Shown: positions 39,239-48,739 of the stretch, in pieces | Layout of the letters: every line of letters begins with the position of its first letter | Numbering within the stretch: position 1 is the first letter of the stretch | Source of the DNA: Rickettsiaceae bacterium | Lineage (GTDB): Bacteria; Pseudomonadota; Alphaproteobacteria; Rickettsiales; Rickettsiaceae | Assembly: GCA_023301685.1 (NCBI GenBank) | Contig: JALZUG010000034.1 | Location: 1-64,000 of the forward strand | DNA: 64,000 nucleotides | Reading direction: 5' to 3' | Program-made: the position numbers and the translations under genes | Notes under the pieces: model-generated | Databases searched by the model: none | What the model was told of the DNA's origin: nothing | Seen by the model: only the letters and a program-made list of their open reading frames with translations

Positions 39239-40462
39239 ATGTCTTTAACTCTAGGAAATCAACTATCTGGCACCGTATCTCGTGAAACAAAAAATGCTGT
39301 GAATAATACATCTAATTTAGGTGATAGTTTAACTACAGGAAACAACAAATCTGTTGAAGTTGTAGATGGTTTTCTTGGGAGTTCACTTCGAGATAAGGAA
39401 ATTATGCTTGGAGCACTGGCAAAAACTACTGCATATAGTATCAACATGTTAAATGTAGCAGATGAATATTTAAAAATAATCGCTGAATCATTCCAAGACT
39501 GCCTTAAAATTGTAGCAAATGCTAGCGCATTTTCTAAAGACAAAATAGCAGTCCTTCAAAAAAATCTTGATGATAAAAGAGAACAAATAGCAATGCTTAC
39601 GAGAACTGCAAAATTTGATTCAAAGATACTACTAGGAGGGGATGCATCAGCAGTTGAAGTAGGAGCAGGGTTATCTAGCACAGATAAAGTTACTGTAAAA
39701 ATTAAAGATATAGGGTCATCAAAACTTTTCAGATCAACTATAGTCAAACAAATGAATGACTACTTTGCTAGCAACCTTGGCTCTTTGCAATACTATCAAA
39801 CCCAACAAGAACTTGATAGGGATATAGACAATAACGTAAACTTATTAAATGCAGCATCACTTATGAATGGATCTGGTACAGGTCCACAACTACTATATAC
39901 AGAGGTCGTAGCTGCAGTAATGAATGCGGTAGCTGCAAAGCCATCTCTTGGAGTTTTACTTAACGACTTCCTACCGGAAGGATTGGCAAGAATGAAAGCT
40001 GGTGGAACTACAGCTGCATTAGTCGTAGTTCCAGCTGATCCAAATGTTGATTTTACAAATGCCAATCAAGATCAACTAGCTCTTGCGTTACCGCCTATGG
40101 CTGTTTTTACTCCCGAAATATCTAACACATTCTATGATAATCAAGATTTAATTAGCGTTGGTGACAATGATTCACGACTAAGAGCACTTGATATTTTTAC
40201 TCATGCGATTAGTACAATTCGCGCAGAACAAGCAAATGTTGCGAACCAGAAGACAAACATCTTAGAAATTACTAATGCACTACGATCTTCGACTAATGCA
40301 GTTCAACAATCAGCTGACTCATATTTGAAGACCGATTATGTGATGACTGCACAGGAATATGCTCAAAATATCAGAACAATTGTTTCATCTATTACTGCTC
40401 TGCAAGCTGCAAATAAGATCCCTGAAGCTGCTCAAAGTCTGGTTGATAGTTTAGCTAAATAA
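39239..40462 (+). CDS. fliC: Flagellin-like filament protein (divergent)
   Basis: 407 residues. The N-terminal helical part matches flagellin D0/D1 in layout (LGDSLTTGNN where LSSG is usual, then a long helix, then TRTAKFDSKILLGGDAS like the FNGxxLL motif near residue 120-137). The C-terminal part (about 320-407) has LDIFTHAISTIRAEQANV and ends with NIRTIVSSITALQAANKIP, a clear flagellin C-terminus. The middle is variable. Could be a hook-associated relative, but it has its own promoter and lies apart from flgKL, so a filament subunit is most likely. 407 residues is a mid-size flagellin. Confidence 0.78.
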   Translation: MSLTLGNQLSGTVSRETKNAVNNTSNLGDSLTTGNNKSVEVVDGFLGSSLRDKEIMLGALAKTTAYSINMLNVADEYLKIIAESFQDCLKIVANASAFSKDKIAVLQKNLDDKREQIAMLTRTAKFDSKILLGGDASAVEVGAGLSSTDKVTVKIKDIGSSKLFRSTIVKQMNDYFASNLGSLQYYQTQQELDRDIDNNVNLLNAASLMNGSGTGPQLLYTEVVAAVMNAVAAKPSLGVLLNDFLPEGLARMKAGGTTAALVVVPADPNVDFTNANQDQLALALPPMAVFTPEISNTFYDNQDLISVGDNDSRLRALDIFTHAISTIRAEQANVANQKTNILEITNALRSSTNAVQQSADSYLKTDYVMTAQEYAQNIRTIVSSITALQAANKIPEAAQSLVDSLAK

Positions 40463-40495
40463 TCTAAATATCAATATAAACAAAATATACCGGCT

Positions 40496-41890
40496 CTAAT
40501 CCTGCAAAGATTTTACAATATCTTCAACGACTTTTTTAGCATCACCAAATAACATCAGAGTATTATCCTGGAAAAATAGCTCATTTTGAATCCCAGCATA
40601 TCCTGGCGACATTGATCTTTTGACAAATAAAACAGATTTAGCCATTCCAACATCAAGAACAGGCATTCCATAAATTGGGCTAGACTCATCAGTTTTAGCA
40701 GCAGGATTAGTAACATCATTAGCACCAATTACTAATGCAATATCAGTAGAGCCAAAATCATTATTTATCTCATCAAGCTCCAATACATCCTCATAATCAA
40801 TGTTCGCCTCAGCCAGAAGAACATTCATATGCCCTGGCATTCTGCCAGCAACTGGATGAATCGCGAACCGAACTTTTACTCCTGCTTTTTTTAAGATTTC
40901 TGTCATCTCTTTAATTGCATGCTGGGACTGGGCGACCGCCATTCCGTATCCTGGAACAATTATCACAGATTCGGCCTTATTCATCATAAACGCCGCATCT
41001 TCAGCACTGCTTACTTTTGCAACTCTATCATCCTCTTCTTCAGCACTAGATTTAATATCAACCTTTTGAAAAGCACCAAATATTACATTTATAAGCGACC
41101 TATTCATAGCCTTGCACATTATATAGCTAAGAATCGCGCCGCTCGCTCCAACTAAAGCTCCAGTAATTATTAGCAAACTATTACCAAGTGTAAAACCAAT
41201 ACCAGCTGCTGCCCAACCGGAATATGAATTTAGCATCGAAACAACAACCGGCATATCTGCACCACCAATTGGAATTATAAGAAGTACACCTATAATTAGA
41301 GAAAGCATAACAAGAGCAGTGAATAAAAAGAGACTCTCATTATTTGTAAATTTATAAACTAAAAAGATAATTGCTAGAGTCATAAGAAGGCAAACATATT
41401 GTTGTCCAACAAATTTTATCGGCTTTGCTCCAATCAAACCCTGCAGCTTACCAAAAGCAATTATTGAACCGCTGAATGTTATGGCTCCAATTGATGCTCC
41501 AAGCGACATCTCAATCAAAGCTCCTGCTGGAAGATTTCCAGAAATTCCTATAGAAAAATTATGCGGGGCAAGAAGAGCTGCATATGCAACAAGAACTGCT
41601 GCAAGCCCAACAAAAGAGTGAAAACCGGCAACTAGCTGGGGCATTGCAGTCATAGCTATTTTACGAGCAATTATGGTCCCAACAATACCACCAACTGCTA
41701 TTGTTATTGTAAGAGGTATTATGTGTGAAAAATTTGGCAAATTAAATGTTGCAATCAGAGCAATTGTCATCCCTATAATACCAACTACACTACCTCTTCT
41801 AGCTGATTTTGGAGATGACAACCCTTTCAGCGCAAAGATAAAACAAACTGCTGCAATTAGGTATGAAAATTCAATTATTTGTGTATCCAT
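40496..41890 (-). CDS. pntB: NAD(P) transhydrogenase subunit beta
   Basis: 464 residues. About nine membrane helices, then the NADP(H)-binding domain III: IIVPGYGMAVAQSQHA, VRFAIHPVAGRMPGHMNVLLAEA, and LVIGANDVTNPAAKT. Uses the proton gradient to make NADPH from NADH. Last of three genes; domain I and part of domain II are encoded by the two upstream genes. Confidence 0.97.
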   Translation of the reverse strand: MDTQIIEFSYLIAAVCFIFALKGLSSPKSARRGSVVGIIGMTIALIATFNLPNFSHIIPLTITIAVGGIVGTIIARKIAMTAMPQLVAGFHSFVGLAAVLVAYAALLAPHNFSIGISGNLPAGALIEMSLGASIGAITFSGSIIAFGKLQGLIGAKPIKFVGQQYVCLLMTLAIIFLVYKFTNNESLFLFTALVMLSLIIGVLLIIPIGGADMPVVVSMLNSYSGWAAAGIGFTLGNSLLIITGALVGASGAILSYIMCKAMNRSLINVIFGAFQKVDIKSSAEEEDDRVAKVSSAEDAAFMMNKAESVIIVPGYGMAVAQSQHAIKEMTEILKKAGVKVRFAIHPVAGRMPGHMNVLLAEANIDYEDVLELDEINNDFGSTDIALVIGANDVTNPAAKTDESSPIYGMPVLDVGMAKSVLFVKRSMSPGYAGIQNELFFQDNTLMLFGDAKKVVEDIVKSLQD

Positions 41891-41895
41891 ATCAA

Positions 41896-42300
41896 TTATT
41901 TTTTCTTAAACATTTCGAGCATACGCTCAGTAACAACAAAACCCCCAAAAATATTGATCGCCGCAAAAAAAGCAGCAACAAACCCAAAGATTGACGAGAC
42001 TCCGAAAATTGGTGAAGAACTTGCAATCATTGCGCCAAGAATTATAATTCCTGAAATAGCATTAGTTATTGACATCAACGGCGTGTGAAGCGAAGGAGTA
42101 ACCTTCCAAACTACATAATATCCCACAAAACAAGCTAGAGTAAAAATTGTTACAGCAAATACTAAAGGATCAACTCCGCTAACAGTATGCTCTGCTGCCT
42201 GGCTTGCTATACTAATCTCTTGTAGCTTTGTTGCAAGCGCGTGCGCCTTACCAGATATCTCTGATGCTTCAGTAATTGCCTTACCTAGTTCTTCTTCCAT
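41896..42300 (-). CDS. pntAB: NAD(P) transhydrogenase subunit alpha, membrane part
   Basis: 134 residues with three or four helices. Core [27 protein letters not shown] is the conserved domain II segment. A separate gene for this part is the Rhodospirillum rubrum-type arrangement, not a frameshift. Between the other two pnt genes with gaps of 1 and 5 bases. Confidence 0.95.
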   Translation of the reverse strand: MEEELGKAITEASEISGKAHALATKLQEISIASQAAEHTVSGVDPLVFAVTIFTLACFVGYYVVWKVTPSLHTPLMSITNAISGIIILGAMIASSSPIFGVSSIFGFVAAFFAAINIFGGFVVTERMLEMFKKK

Positions 42301-42301
42301 A

Positions 42302-43429
42302 CTATACCTTAAATTTCTTATTTACCATTTGGCCATTCATTCCAATCAGCATCTCCTCAACTAAATCATCTTTGAAATTTATTTTATTATCCTTAATTGC
42401 ATACTCCAAAAAATTATAAAGATTCTTGGCATATAGTTTAGAACTATCACTAGCAATTTTAGATGCCATATTGCTCCAACCAATAATTTTTACACCTTTT
42501 TTTGCAATAACTTTGTCAATTGATGAATCTTCAACATTACCTCCGCTAATTGCCGCCATATCAACTACAACAGAACCAGGGTACATCTTAGCGATCATTG
42601 CTTTTGTAAGCAAAATAGGAGCTTTTTTACCTGGAATTTGAGCGGTGGTAATTACAATGTCAAATTTATCTATCACCTCAGATAAAAACCTTTCTTGAAC
42701 GGCTGCAAAATCCTTAGTTACTTCTTTTGCATAGCCGGAGCTATCTTCAGCATCATCATCCGATTCTGATGGATAAATAAATTTCCCTCCCAAACTTTCC
42801 ACCTGCTCTTTTGTTGCAGCTCTTACATCATATGCAGAAACTACTGCTCCCAATCTTTTGGCCGTAGCTATTGCTTGAAGCCCAGCAACTCCAACCCCTA
42901 AAATAAGAGTTTTTGCTGGATTTACTGTTCCAGCCGCAGTCATCATCATTGGCAGTGCTCTATCAAAATAATAGCTAGCTTCAATTACTGCGCGATAACC
43001 CGCAAGATTACTTTGCGATGACAACACATCCATGTTCTGAGCTTTAGTACTACGAGGAACAAGCTCCATCGCAATCGCAGATAATCCTTTTGATAGCGCT
43101 TTATCTAGATACTCTGAATTTGAATAAGGAGAAAGTAAACCAACGATAGTTGCTTCCTTTTTAGTCATTTCAATTTCATTATATTGATCAACTAGAGGGG
43201 TTGGCTGAACTTTCAAAATGATATCTGCATCAGAAAGAATCTCAAGTGGTATAGCAGAAACAGTAGCACCAGCTTCTTCATACTCTTTATCAGTAAAATT
43301 AGCAGATGTTCCTATATTTTTTTCAACAAAAACATCATAACCTTTCGCGCAAAAAAGCTTAGCTGTCTCAGGAGTAATAGCAACTCTATACTCACCTTTT
43401 GCTCGTTCCTTTAGCGCTACAATCTTCAT
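42302..43429 (-). CDS. pntAA: NAD(P) transhydrogenase subunit alpha, NAD-binding part
   Basis: 375 residues. Domain I, related to alanine dehydrogenase. [13 protein letters not shown] at the start, Rossmann motif [21 protein letters not shown], and [15 protein letters not shown] of the mobile loop. Soluble, attached to the membrane parts. First gene of the pnt operon, 90 bases from the divergent lolA. Confidence 0.97.
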   Translation of the reverse strand: MKIVALKERAKGEYRVAITPETAKLFCAKGYDVFVEKNIGTSANFTDKEYEEAGATVSAIPLEILSDADIILKVQPTPLVDQYNEIEMTKKEATIVGLLSPYSNSEYLDKALSKGLSAIAMELVPRSTKAQNMDVLSSQSNLAGYRAVIEASYYFDRALPMMMTAAGTVNPAKTLILGVGVAGLQAIATAKRLGAVVSAYDVRAATKEQVESLGGKFIYPSESDDDAEDSSGYAKEVTKDFAAVQERFLSEVIDKFDIVITTAQIPGKKAPILLTKAMIAKMYPGSVVVDMAAISGGNVEDSSIDKVIAKKGVKIIGWSNMASKIASDSSKLYAKNLYNFLEYAIKDNKINFKDDLVEEMLIGMNGQMVNKKFKV

Positions 43430-43455
43430 AATTTTTCAAATATATTTTTTATTTA

Positions 43456-43484
43456 TTGAACTTATAATACCCATTCCCTAGACT
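43456..43484 (+). promoter_or_regulatory. Candidate promoter of lolA
   Basis: TTGAAC at 43456-43461, 17-base spacer, TAGACT at 43479-43484; lolA starts at 43520. Fair match to sigma-70. Confidence 0.4.
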
Positions 43485-43519
43485 GTGAATAGTGTAATTA
43501 TTTTATTAAGTGGATTTTT

Positions 43520-44176
43520 ATGTTAAACAAAACAAGTAAGTCACAGTTATTTGTGATAAAAATTATTTTTTCATTATTTCTGATATTAAGCATGCAACAA
43601 GCAATTGCAGCAGATGTTTCTAGAGAAATCAAAACATATATTAAGAGCATTAAATCAATTGCAGTCGAATTTTCACAGAGTGATTCACATGGCTCAAAGT
43701 CTAAAGGCATGCTAATTATTGATAAACCGCATAAATTTCGTTGCAACTATTATGAACCATTTCCATTAGTTATAGTTGGTGGTAGCAATTATGTTTCCGT
43801 ATATGATTATGAAATGGAACATTTAAGTCGTATAAAGGCGGAAGATAATATATTTAATTTCCTGCTGGTTAATGACATTGATTTTGAAAATAAATTTGAA
43901 ATTCTATCTGCAAAAACCATTGGCAATAAATATGTTTTAAAATTAAAGAGTAACGATTTAAATAAAATCAGCGAGATCTCTTTTGATAAGAGTACTAAAC
44001 ATATAAAGCAAATGAAAATCTATGAAGACAACAACACAATTACTCTTAGCTTTGGACCAACAAAGCAAATTAAAAACGTTTCGAAAAGCCTGTTTATCAT
44101 GAAAGATCCGGATGTTTTTGGTAAACCAGATAGATTGAATAAAAAAGATTTAGAAAGAAAGTTTGATAAAAAATAG
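43520..44176 (+). CDS. lolA: LolA-like outer-membrane lipoprotein carrier
   Basis: 218 residues with a signal peptide (cleavage near MQQAIA|AD, residue 29-30). Family pattern: VEFSQSDSHGSKSKGMLIIDKPHKFRCNYYEPFPLVI, then ISEISFDKSTKHIKQMKIY. Ferries lipoproteins across the periplasm to LolB. The C-terminal tail is basic (KKDLERKFDKK). Monocistronic. Confidence 0.88.
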   Translation: MLNKTSKSQLFVIKIIFSLFLILSMQQAIAADVSREIKTYIKSIKSIAVEFSQSDSHGSKSKGMLIIDKPHKFRCNYYEPFPLVIVGGSNYVSVYDYEMEHLSRIKAEDNIFNFLLVNDIDFENKFEILSAKTIGNKYVLKLKSNDLNKISEISFDKSTKHIKQMKIYEDNNTITLSFGPTKQIKNVSKSLFIMKDPDVFGKPDRLNKKDLERKFDKK

Positions 44177-44213
44177 AAGCTAGACCGCATAATATCAACA
44201 AGTTATTAATTTA

Positions 44214-44242
44214 TTGACAAATATTAATATTACTGCAATAAT
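44214..44242 (+). promoter_or_regulatory. Promoter of the HExxH protein gene
   Basis: Perfect TTGACA at 44214-44219, 17-base spacer, AATAAT at 44237-44242, 33 bases before the ATG. Confidence 0.6.
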
Positions 44243-44274
44243 AGTAGGTTTATAATTAAATAACGATATGTTAA

Positions 44275-45597
44275 ATGGCTAAGCAAAGTTCAGACAACAG
44301 CTTCATGCAGCAGGGGGCTTTAAAAGAGTTTTTATCACAAGACATTGATCTGATAGTCGGTAACTTTACTGATGAACACGCTCAGGTAATTACAGAAACC
44401 ATAAAAGAGCATAATGATTCTGTAGAATTGATAACTACATTTTTTGCCTTATGTGATCAAGGAGAGAGCAGCCTTACATTAGTTAAAAATTTTATTACTA
44501 AGTATATTGAAAATAATCCAGATTTTGATTCCTATGAAAACCTTATACGTTTCTTAAGAGATATACCTACTATCAACAAACTTGGTGAAGAAGTTCTCTT
44601 ATTTGCACTAAATTTAGCACCCACACAAGAACATTTTGCGTATTGTGTTGGAAATATTATACAAGCAGCCGTTTCTACTCCCGACTCTTATGCACAGCTT
44701 GAACCAATGATGAATGAAGCTATCGAAACTTGCCCAAATATCTTACAAGAAGATCTAAATGACTTTTTTATAGATAGAAATCATCGTACAGATATACAAC
44801 ACTACTTAGTTGATAGATTGAACTTTTCTCCAATCACAGAATGCCCATTCTTAATTGACGAAGATATAGAAGGATTGCACCCAACTATAAATAATATACT
44901 AAGAAAAAGTAGATGCGACCTAGTAGGTGAAGACAAAGTCAATTTAATTGCAAACTTAATTGAGCATTTCAACATACTATTATCGAATGGCAATATCGCT
45001 CTAATATTGAAAGCAGGTTCAGAATGTTCAGACATTTATATGTGCGCATATGGAAGCGGGGCAGATTCTGTCGAAACAACGTTAGATAAAAGAAAATGCA
45101 TGACCTTTCGAGGTGCAAAAGCTTATGCAGATGACAAAAATATAGGTTTTGTTACAAGTATAGTTCATGAATCTACTCATATTTGCTTTAGGAAAGCATA
45201 CAACAACGATTCAAAACCATATAAGGTAGGTGATGAAGTAAGTATTCAAACTATTGAAGCACTCACTACCTCATTAATCAATATACTAAATGAGAAAACA
45301 CCTTCACGTGAAATTCTAGAAGAATTAGCATATGACGCTACTGCTGGATATAACGAATTTCTACTTGCAAAATACTACAGAAAAAGCAGTTATTCAAAAG
45401 AATTACCAGCATTTTTTATGCAAGAACTTGCAATAAGAATTTTATTAAACAATCCTGAAATGAGAGATTCAATCCTTTTGGCTAATGAAGAAGCAATATT
45501 TGGAATAATTAATCCAATGCTTGATATTTTTCTTGATATACCAGAAAACGAGGTGCCAGTTGCTGGCGAATTTAGTTTTACAGACGAAGTAGCATAG
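44275..45597 (+). CDS. Unknown protein with zincin motif HESTH
   Basis: 440 residues; no family recognised. The first 280 residues are helical and acidic (HEAT- or repeat-like in feel). At residues 298-302, IVHESTHICF is a classic HExxH zinc-protease helix, preceded by a beta-like GFVTS. Glu349, Glu350 or Asp354 in LEELAYDATAGYNE is a plausible third ligand, 47-52 residues on. No signal peptide or membrane span. Own strong promoter, single gene, no clear Shine-Dalgarno (the ATG follows TATGTTAA). It could be a toxin- or effector-type metalloprotease, or a structural relic. The motif is clear; activity and secretion are inference. Confidence 0.8.
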   Translation: MAKQSSDNSFMQQGALKEFLSQDIDLIVGNFTDEHAQVITETIKEHNDSVELITTFFALCDQGESSLTLVKNFITKYIENNPDFDSYENLIRFLRDIPTINKLGEEVLLFALNLAPTQEHFAYCVGNIIQAAVSTPDSYAQLEPMMNEAIETCPNILQEDLNDFFIDRNHRTDIQHYLVDRLNFSPITECPFLIDEDIEGLHPTINNILRKSRCDLVGEDKVNLIANLIEHFNILLSNGNIALILKAGSECSDIYMCAYGSGADSVETTLDKRKCMTFRGAKAYADDKNIGFVTSIVHESTHICFRKAYNNDSKPYKVGDEVSIQTIEALTTSLINILNEKTPSREILEELAYDATAGYNEFLLAKYYRKSSYSKELPAFFMQELAIRILLNNPEMRDSILLANEEAIFGIINPMLDIFLDIPENEVPVAGEFSFTDEVA

Positions 45598-45644
45598 ATA
45601 TTCATTTTTGTAAGAAATAATTATTTATCATAGCAATATTATTC

Positions 45645-45673
45645 TTGATCAAAACTGATAAAACCATTATCCT
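45645..45673 (+). promoter_or_regulatory. Promoter of the SRP RNA
   Basis: TTGATC at 45645-45650, 17-base spacer, TATCCT at 45668-45673. Predicted start about 7 bases on is 45681, the first base of the RNA terminal stem. Confidence 0.65.
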
Positions 45674-45680
45674 ATCTTTG

Positions 45681-45763
45681 GTTAATGCTGGGCGTTTTGT
45701 TTGTCTAGTTGGTCAGGTTCGAAAGAAAGCAGCCAGGGTATTCTTAGGCGGGTCAGCATTAAC
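45681..45763 (+). ncRNA. ffs: Signal recognition particle RNA (4.5S type)
   Basis: The universal domain IV core is readable: GGTCAGGTTCGAAAGAAAGC then AGCC, matching the E. coli GGTCAGGTCCGGAAGGAAGCAGCC with a few changes. The ends pair perfectly (GTTAATGCTG with CAGCATTAAC), giving about 83 bases, short like other alphaproteobacterial SRP RNAs. Binds Ffh to target membrane proteins. Ends estimated from the terminal stem. Confidence 0.9.
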
Positions 45764-45847
45764 TAAGCAGTAATATTATCTTAGGTACTAATTTCAATTA
45801 GCCCACTTATTTTTAAGTGTATAAGTTTATTTCTAATGAGGCTTGAT

Positions 45848-45875
45848 GTCACCTGCGAGCGAAACGCGGCAATCT
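45848..45875 (+). repeat. Dispersed GTCA..GCGAGCGAA..GGCAATCT repeat, copy 1
   Basis: GTCACCTGCGAGCGAAACGC then GGCAATCT, between ffs and dnaX. Same family as copies at 53906, 53974 and 54069. It is GC-rich against its surroundings and lies outside genes. Confidence 0.7.
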
Positions 45876-45989
45876 ACACTGTTTTTAGTAAGTTTACTAT
45901 TTCGCGACCTACATCTAAACCTTGTACCAAAAAAACATAAACTTGCTGTTGTTATTATAGAATAAATTTCTTGATAAATAGAGACTCAT

Positions 45990-47603
45990 ATGTCTAAAAA
46001 CTCTTCTACATACATACCTTTTGCGCGTAAATATCGCCCTACTAATTTCAATGAATTACTAGGACAAGAGGTTCTTGTAAAGACATTATCTTATTGCATT
46101 AAAAATGATCGTTTGGCTCAAGCACATCTACTGACGGGTATTCGCGGAGTAGGAAAAACATCTTCCGCAAGAATTATTGCTAAAACAGTTAATTGCACTG
46201 ATAAAAAATCAAAAAATGATTATATAGAACCATGCGAGAAGTGCAAAAATTGCGAGAGTTTTAACAATCATAGCCATCCAGATATTATTGAAATAGATGC
46301 GGCAAGCAGAACTAGTGTTGATGATATTCGTGAAATCATTGAAAGCAGTGAGTACCGTCCGCTACTTGGAGCTATGAAGTTCTTTATTATAGATGAAATA
46401 CATATGCTATCAAAAAGTGCGTTTAATGCTCTACTTAAAATAGTAGAAGAACCACCAGAACATGTTATTTTTATCTTTGCTACTACCGAGGTACAAAAAA
46501 TACCACTCACTGTAATTTCAAGATGTCAGAGATACGACTTAAGACGCCTAACTTTTGAAGAGTTACATGAGCTAGCACAAAATATTATCAAACAAGAAAA
46601 ACTGAATTTTGAAGAAGAAGCTTTAAAAATTATTGCGATTAAGTCAGAAGGTTCAGCACGTGACGCAACTTCTATGATCGACCAAGCTGCCAGCTACATG
46701 CACAATGCAGGAAAAGGTGATATCATTACTGCTGAACTTGTCGGACGTATGCTTGGGCTTTTGCAAACCAGCACAATGATTAAATTCACGCAATTAATTA
46801 TAGCGAATGACCCGAAAGCAGCAATTGAACTACTAAAACAAATATACACAAATGCAAATAGCTTAGAGAGCTTCGTTCAAGGCATGTCTGATTTTTTTGC
46901 CGAGCTTTCTAAAGCCAAAATAATCCCTAATTATCACAACCCTCTATATCAAAGCTATTCAACAGAAATAGCAAATATACTCATTGGCACTAACCTATCT
47001 AGACTTACAATTCTTTGGCAAATATTCAGTAATGGGACGCAAGAAATCAAACAATCACATAATGAACTAAGCTGTGCTGAAATGCTTGTCATAAAAGCTA
47101 TTTATTCCTGCAATTTACCTACAGCAGAAGAGATAATGGATGCCGAAGTGCAATATACGCCTACTGCAGAACCCCACGCAAACACAGAAAAATCTCCAAT
47201 TATTGCATCTGAATCAGAGGAAATTTTTAAAGATACACAGAAAATAAGTCCTACCGATCAAGCTAGCACTGATAATATGCAAATATTTGACTTTCTAAAA
47301 TTCTGTCATAAAAATAAAGAAATGGATGTTTACTACCTTCTACTTAATGAAGTAGAAATAGACTCATTTACTTCTGGAAAACTTGAAATAGCTGGAAAAA
47401 TTGCAAGCAATATACAAAACAAGTTGGAACAACTACTCCAAGAGTGGTCTTCTTCAGAATGGAAAGTTGCTATAAAAAAGCGCGATAAAGTGGATAGCCT
47501 AAAGGATAAAATGCTTGAAAAAGTCAAACTAACTGGTGATTACCAAACAATAAAAAATAATTTTCCAGATGCTAATATTTCGGATATAATCCTTAAAACA
47601 TAA
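45990..47603 (+). CDS. dnaX: DNA polymerase III subunit tau/gamma
   Basis: 537 residues. Clamp-loader ATPase: YRPTNFNELLGQEVLVKTL, Walker A GIRGVGKTSSARI, Zn-binding Cys cluster (CEKCKNC), DEIHMLSKSAFNALLKIVEEPP, and sensor 1 FATTEVQKIPLTVISRCQR. The C-terminal 150 residues are the tau-specific part. I see no slippery A-run with a nearby stop, so no obvious gamma frameshift. Followed by ybaB and recR, the classic trio. Confidence 0.97.
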   Translation: MSKNSSTYIPFARKYRPTNFNELLGQEVLVKTLSYCIKNDRLAQAHLLTGIRGVGKTSSARIIAKTVNCTDKKSKNDYIEPCEKCKNCESFNNHSHPDIIEIDAASRTSVDDIREIIESSEYRPLLGAMKFFIIDEIHMLSKSAFNALLKIVEEPPEHVIFIFATTEVQKIPLTVISRCQRYDLRRLTFEELHELAQNIIKQEKLNFEEEALKIIAIKSEGSARDATSMIDQAASYMHNAGKGDIITAELVGRMLGLLQTSTMIKFTQLIIANDPKAAIELLKQIYTNANSLESFVQGMSDFFAELSKAKIIPNYHNPLYQSYSTEIANILIGTNLSRLTILWQIFSNGTQEIKQSHNELSCAEMLVIKAIYSCNLPTAEEIMDAEVQYTPTAEPHANTEKSPIIASESEEIFKDTQKISPTDQASTDNMQIFDFLKFCHKNKEMDVYYLLLNEVEIDSFTSGKLEIAGKIASNIQNKLEQLLQEWSSSEWKVAIKKRDKVDSLKDKMLEKVKLTGDYQTIKNNFPDANISDIILKT

Positions 47604-47641
47604 AATTCACGTTTAAGTCATAAAATAAATAAGAGGGAATG

Positions 47642-47959
47642 ATGGATATAAAAAAATTAATGAAACAAGCTCAAACCATGCAAAAAAAGATGCAAGACAT
47701 GCAGGAAGAAATTGCAAAAAAAGAGTTTGAAGGCAAATCTGGCGGCGGTCTAGTTTCAGTTATAATGAGTGGAAGCGGCGAAATGCGCAAAGTCAATGTT
47801 GACTCATCACTTATGAAGGAAGATGAAAAAGAAATGCTAGAAGACCTAATTGTTGCAGCATATAATGAAGCCAAAATCAAAGCAGATGAAGAATCTAAAA
47901 ACAATATGTCTGGTGCATTTGGCGATATGGGCGGAATGCCTCCTGGCCTTAATTTCTAA
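47642..47959 (+). CDS. ybaB: YbaB/EbfC nucleoid-associated protein
   Basis: 105 residues. Begins DIKKLMKQAQTMQKKMQDMQ, the family coiled coil, and continues with VIMSGSGEMRKVNVD and the Gly/Met-rich end. DNA-binding dimer. I take the second of two adjacent ATGs because its distance from AAGAGG (five bases) is better. Between dnaX and recR. Confidence 0.95.
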   Translation: MDIKKLMKQAQTMQKKMQDMQEEIAKKEFEGKSGGGLVSVIMSGSGEMRKVNVDSSLMKEDEKEMLEDLIVAAYNEAKIKADEESKNNMSGAFGDMGGMPPGLNF

Positions 47960-47974
47960 ATTACCTTTGAAATT

Positions 47975-48574
47975 ATGCAAAAAAACTCTGGCCCTGATCA
48001 ACTAATATATCTTTTCTCAAAACTTCCTGGCCTTGGCACTAGATCTGCAAGACGTATTGTATTGCACCTACTCCAAGACAAGGAGTTACGCCTGAAAGGA
48101 TTGATCGAAGGTTTAGAAGACGCTGCAAACAAAATCAATATTTGTAGCTTGTGTGGTAATGTTGATTACTCAGAAATTTGTGGAATATGCTCAGATGAAT
48201 CAAGATCAGATTCTCTAATTACTATTGTCGAAACTGTAGCCGAACTTTGGGCATTAGAACGCAGTGAAACATTCCGCGGTAGATATCATGTCTTAGGAAG
48301 CAATTTAGCCAATTCAGCAAACAAAGATCCAGCATCCCTTAAGCTTCCTGAACTACTAGAACGCTGCAAAAATAATGGAACCCAAGAAATAATTATTGCT
48401 ACCAACGCAACACTTGATGGCCAGACCACTGCATATTTTATTACAGAGTTCTTTAAAAATGTACCTGTTAAAATTTCTCGCCTTGCTAGCGGCATTCCGA
48501 TGGGTGGAGAACTAGATTACCTAGATGAAGGCACACTCACCGCTGCATTTGAAAGCAGAAAAGAATTTGTATAG
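47975..48574 (+). CDS. recR: Recombination protein RecR
   Basis: 199 residues. [18 protein letters not shown] (helix-hairpin-helix), Zn finger [16 protein letters not shown], Toprim [12 protein letters not shown], and [19 protein letters not shown] at the end. Works with RecF and RecO in gap repair. Starts 15 bases after ybaB. Confidence 0.98.
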   Translation: MQKNSGPDQLIYLFSKLPGLGTRSARRIVLHLLQDKELRLKGLIEGLEDAANKINICSLCGNVDYSEICGICSDESRSDSLITIVETVAELWALERSETFRGRYHVLGSNLANSANKDPASLKLPELLERCKNNGTQEIIIATNATLDGQTTAYFITEFFKNVPVKISRLASGIPMGGELDYLDEGTLTAAFESRKEFV

Positions 48575-48678
48575 ATAAATGATCCACATCTTGTGACCCT
48601 ATTGTAATTACCGTGTACCATAAAAAAAATTAGCATCAAGTTACTAACCTAGCATTATTAAAGTATTAAGGAATTTTC

Positions 48679-48707
48679 TTTACATAGTACAAAGGTTAAT
48701 ATATAGT
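48679..48707 (+). promoter_or_regulatory. Promoter of the small LRR gene
   Basis: TTTACA at 48679-48684, 17-base spacer, TATAGT at 48702-48707, followed by ATTATGTTAA. The ATG is at 48740. Confidence 0.5.
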
Positions 48708-48739
48708 AATAATTATGTTAAATAATATAAAGAGTTAAA

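Noticed and set aside
41896-43429. Frameshift splitting pntA
   Set aside because: The two-part alpha subunit is the normal Rhodospirillum rubrum-type arrangement, and both genes have proper starts.
45990-47603. Programmed frameshift in dnaX to make gamma
   Set aside because: I saw no A-AAA-AAG type slippery site followed by a near stop and hairpin.
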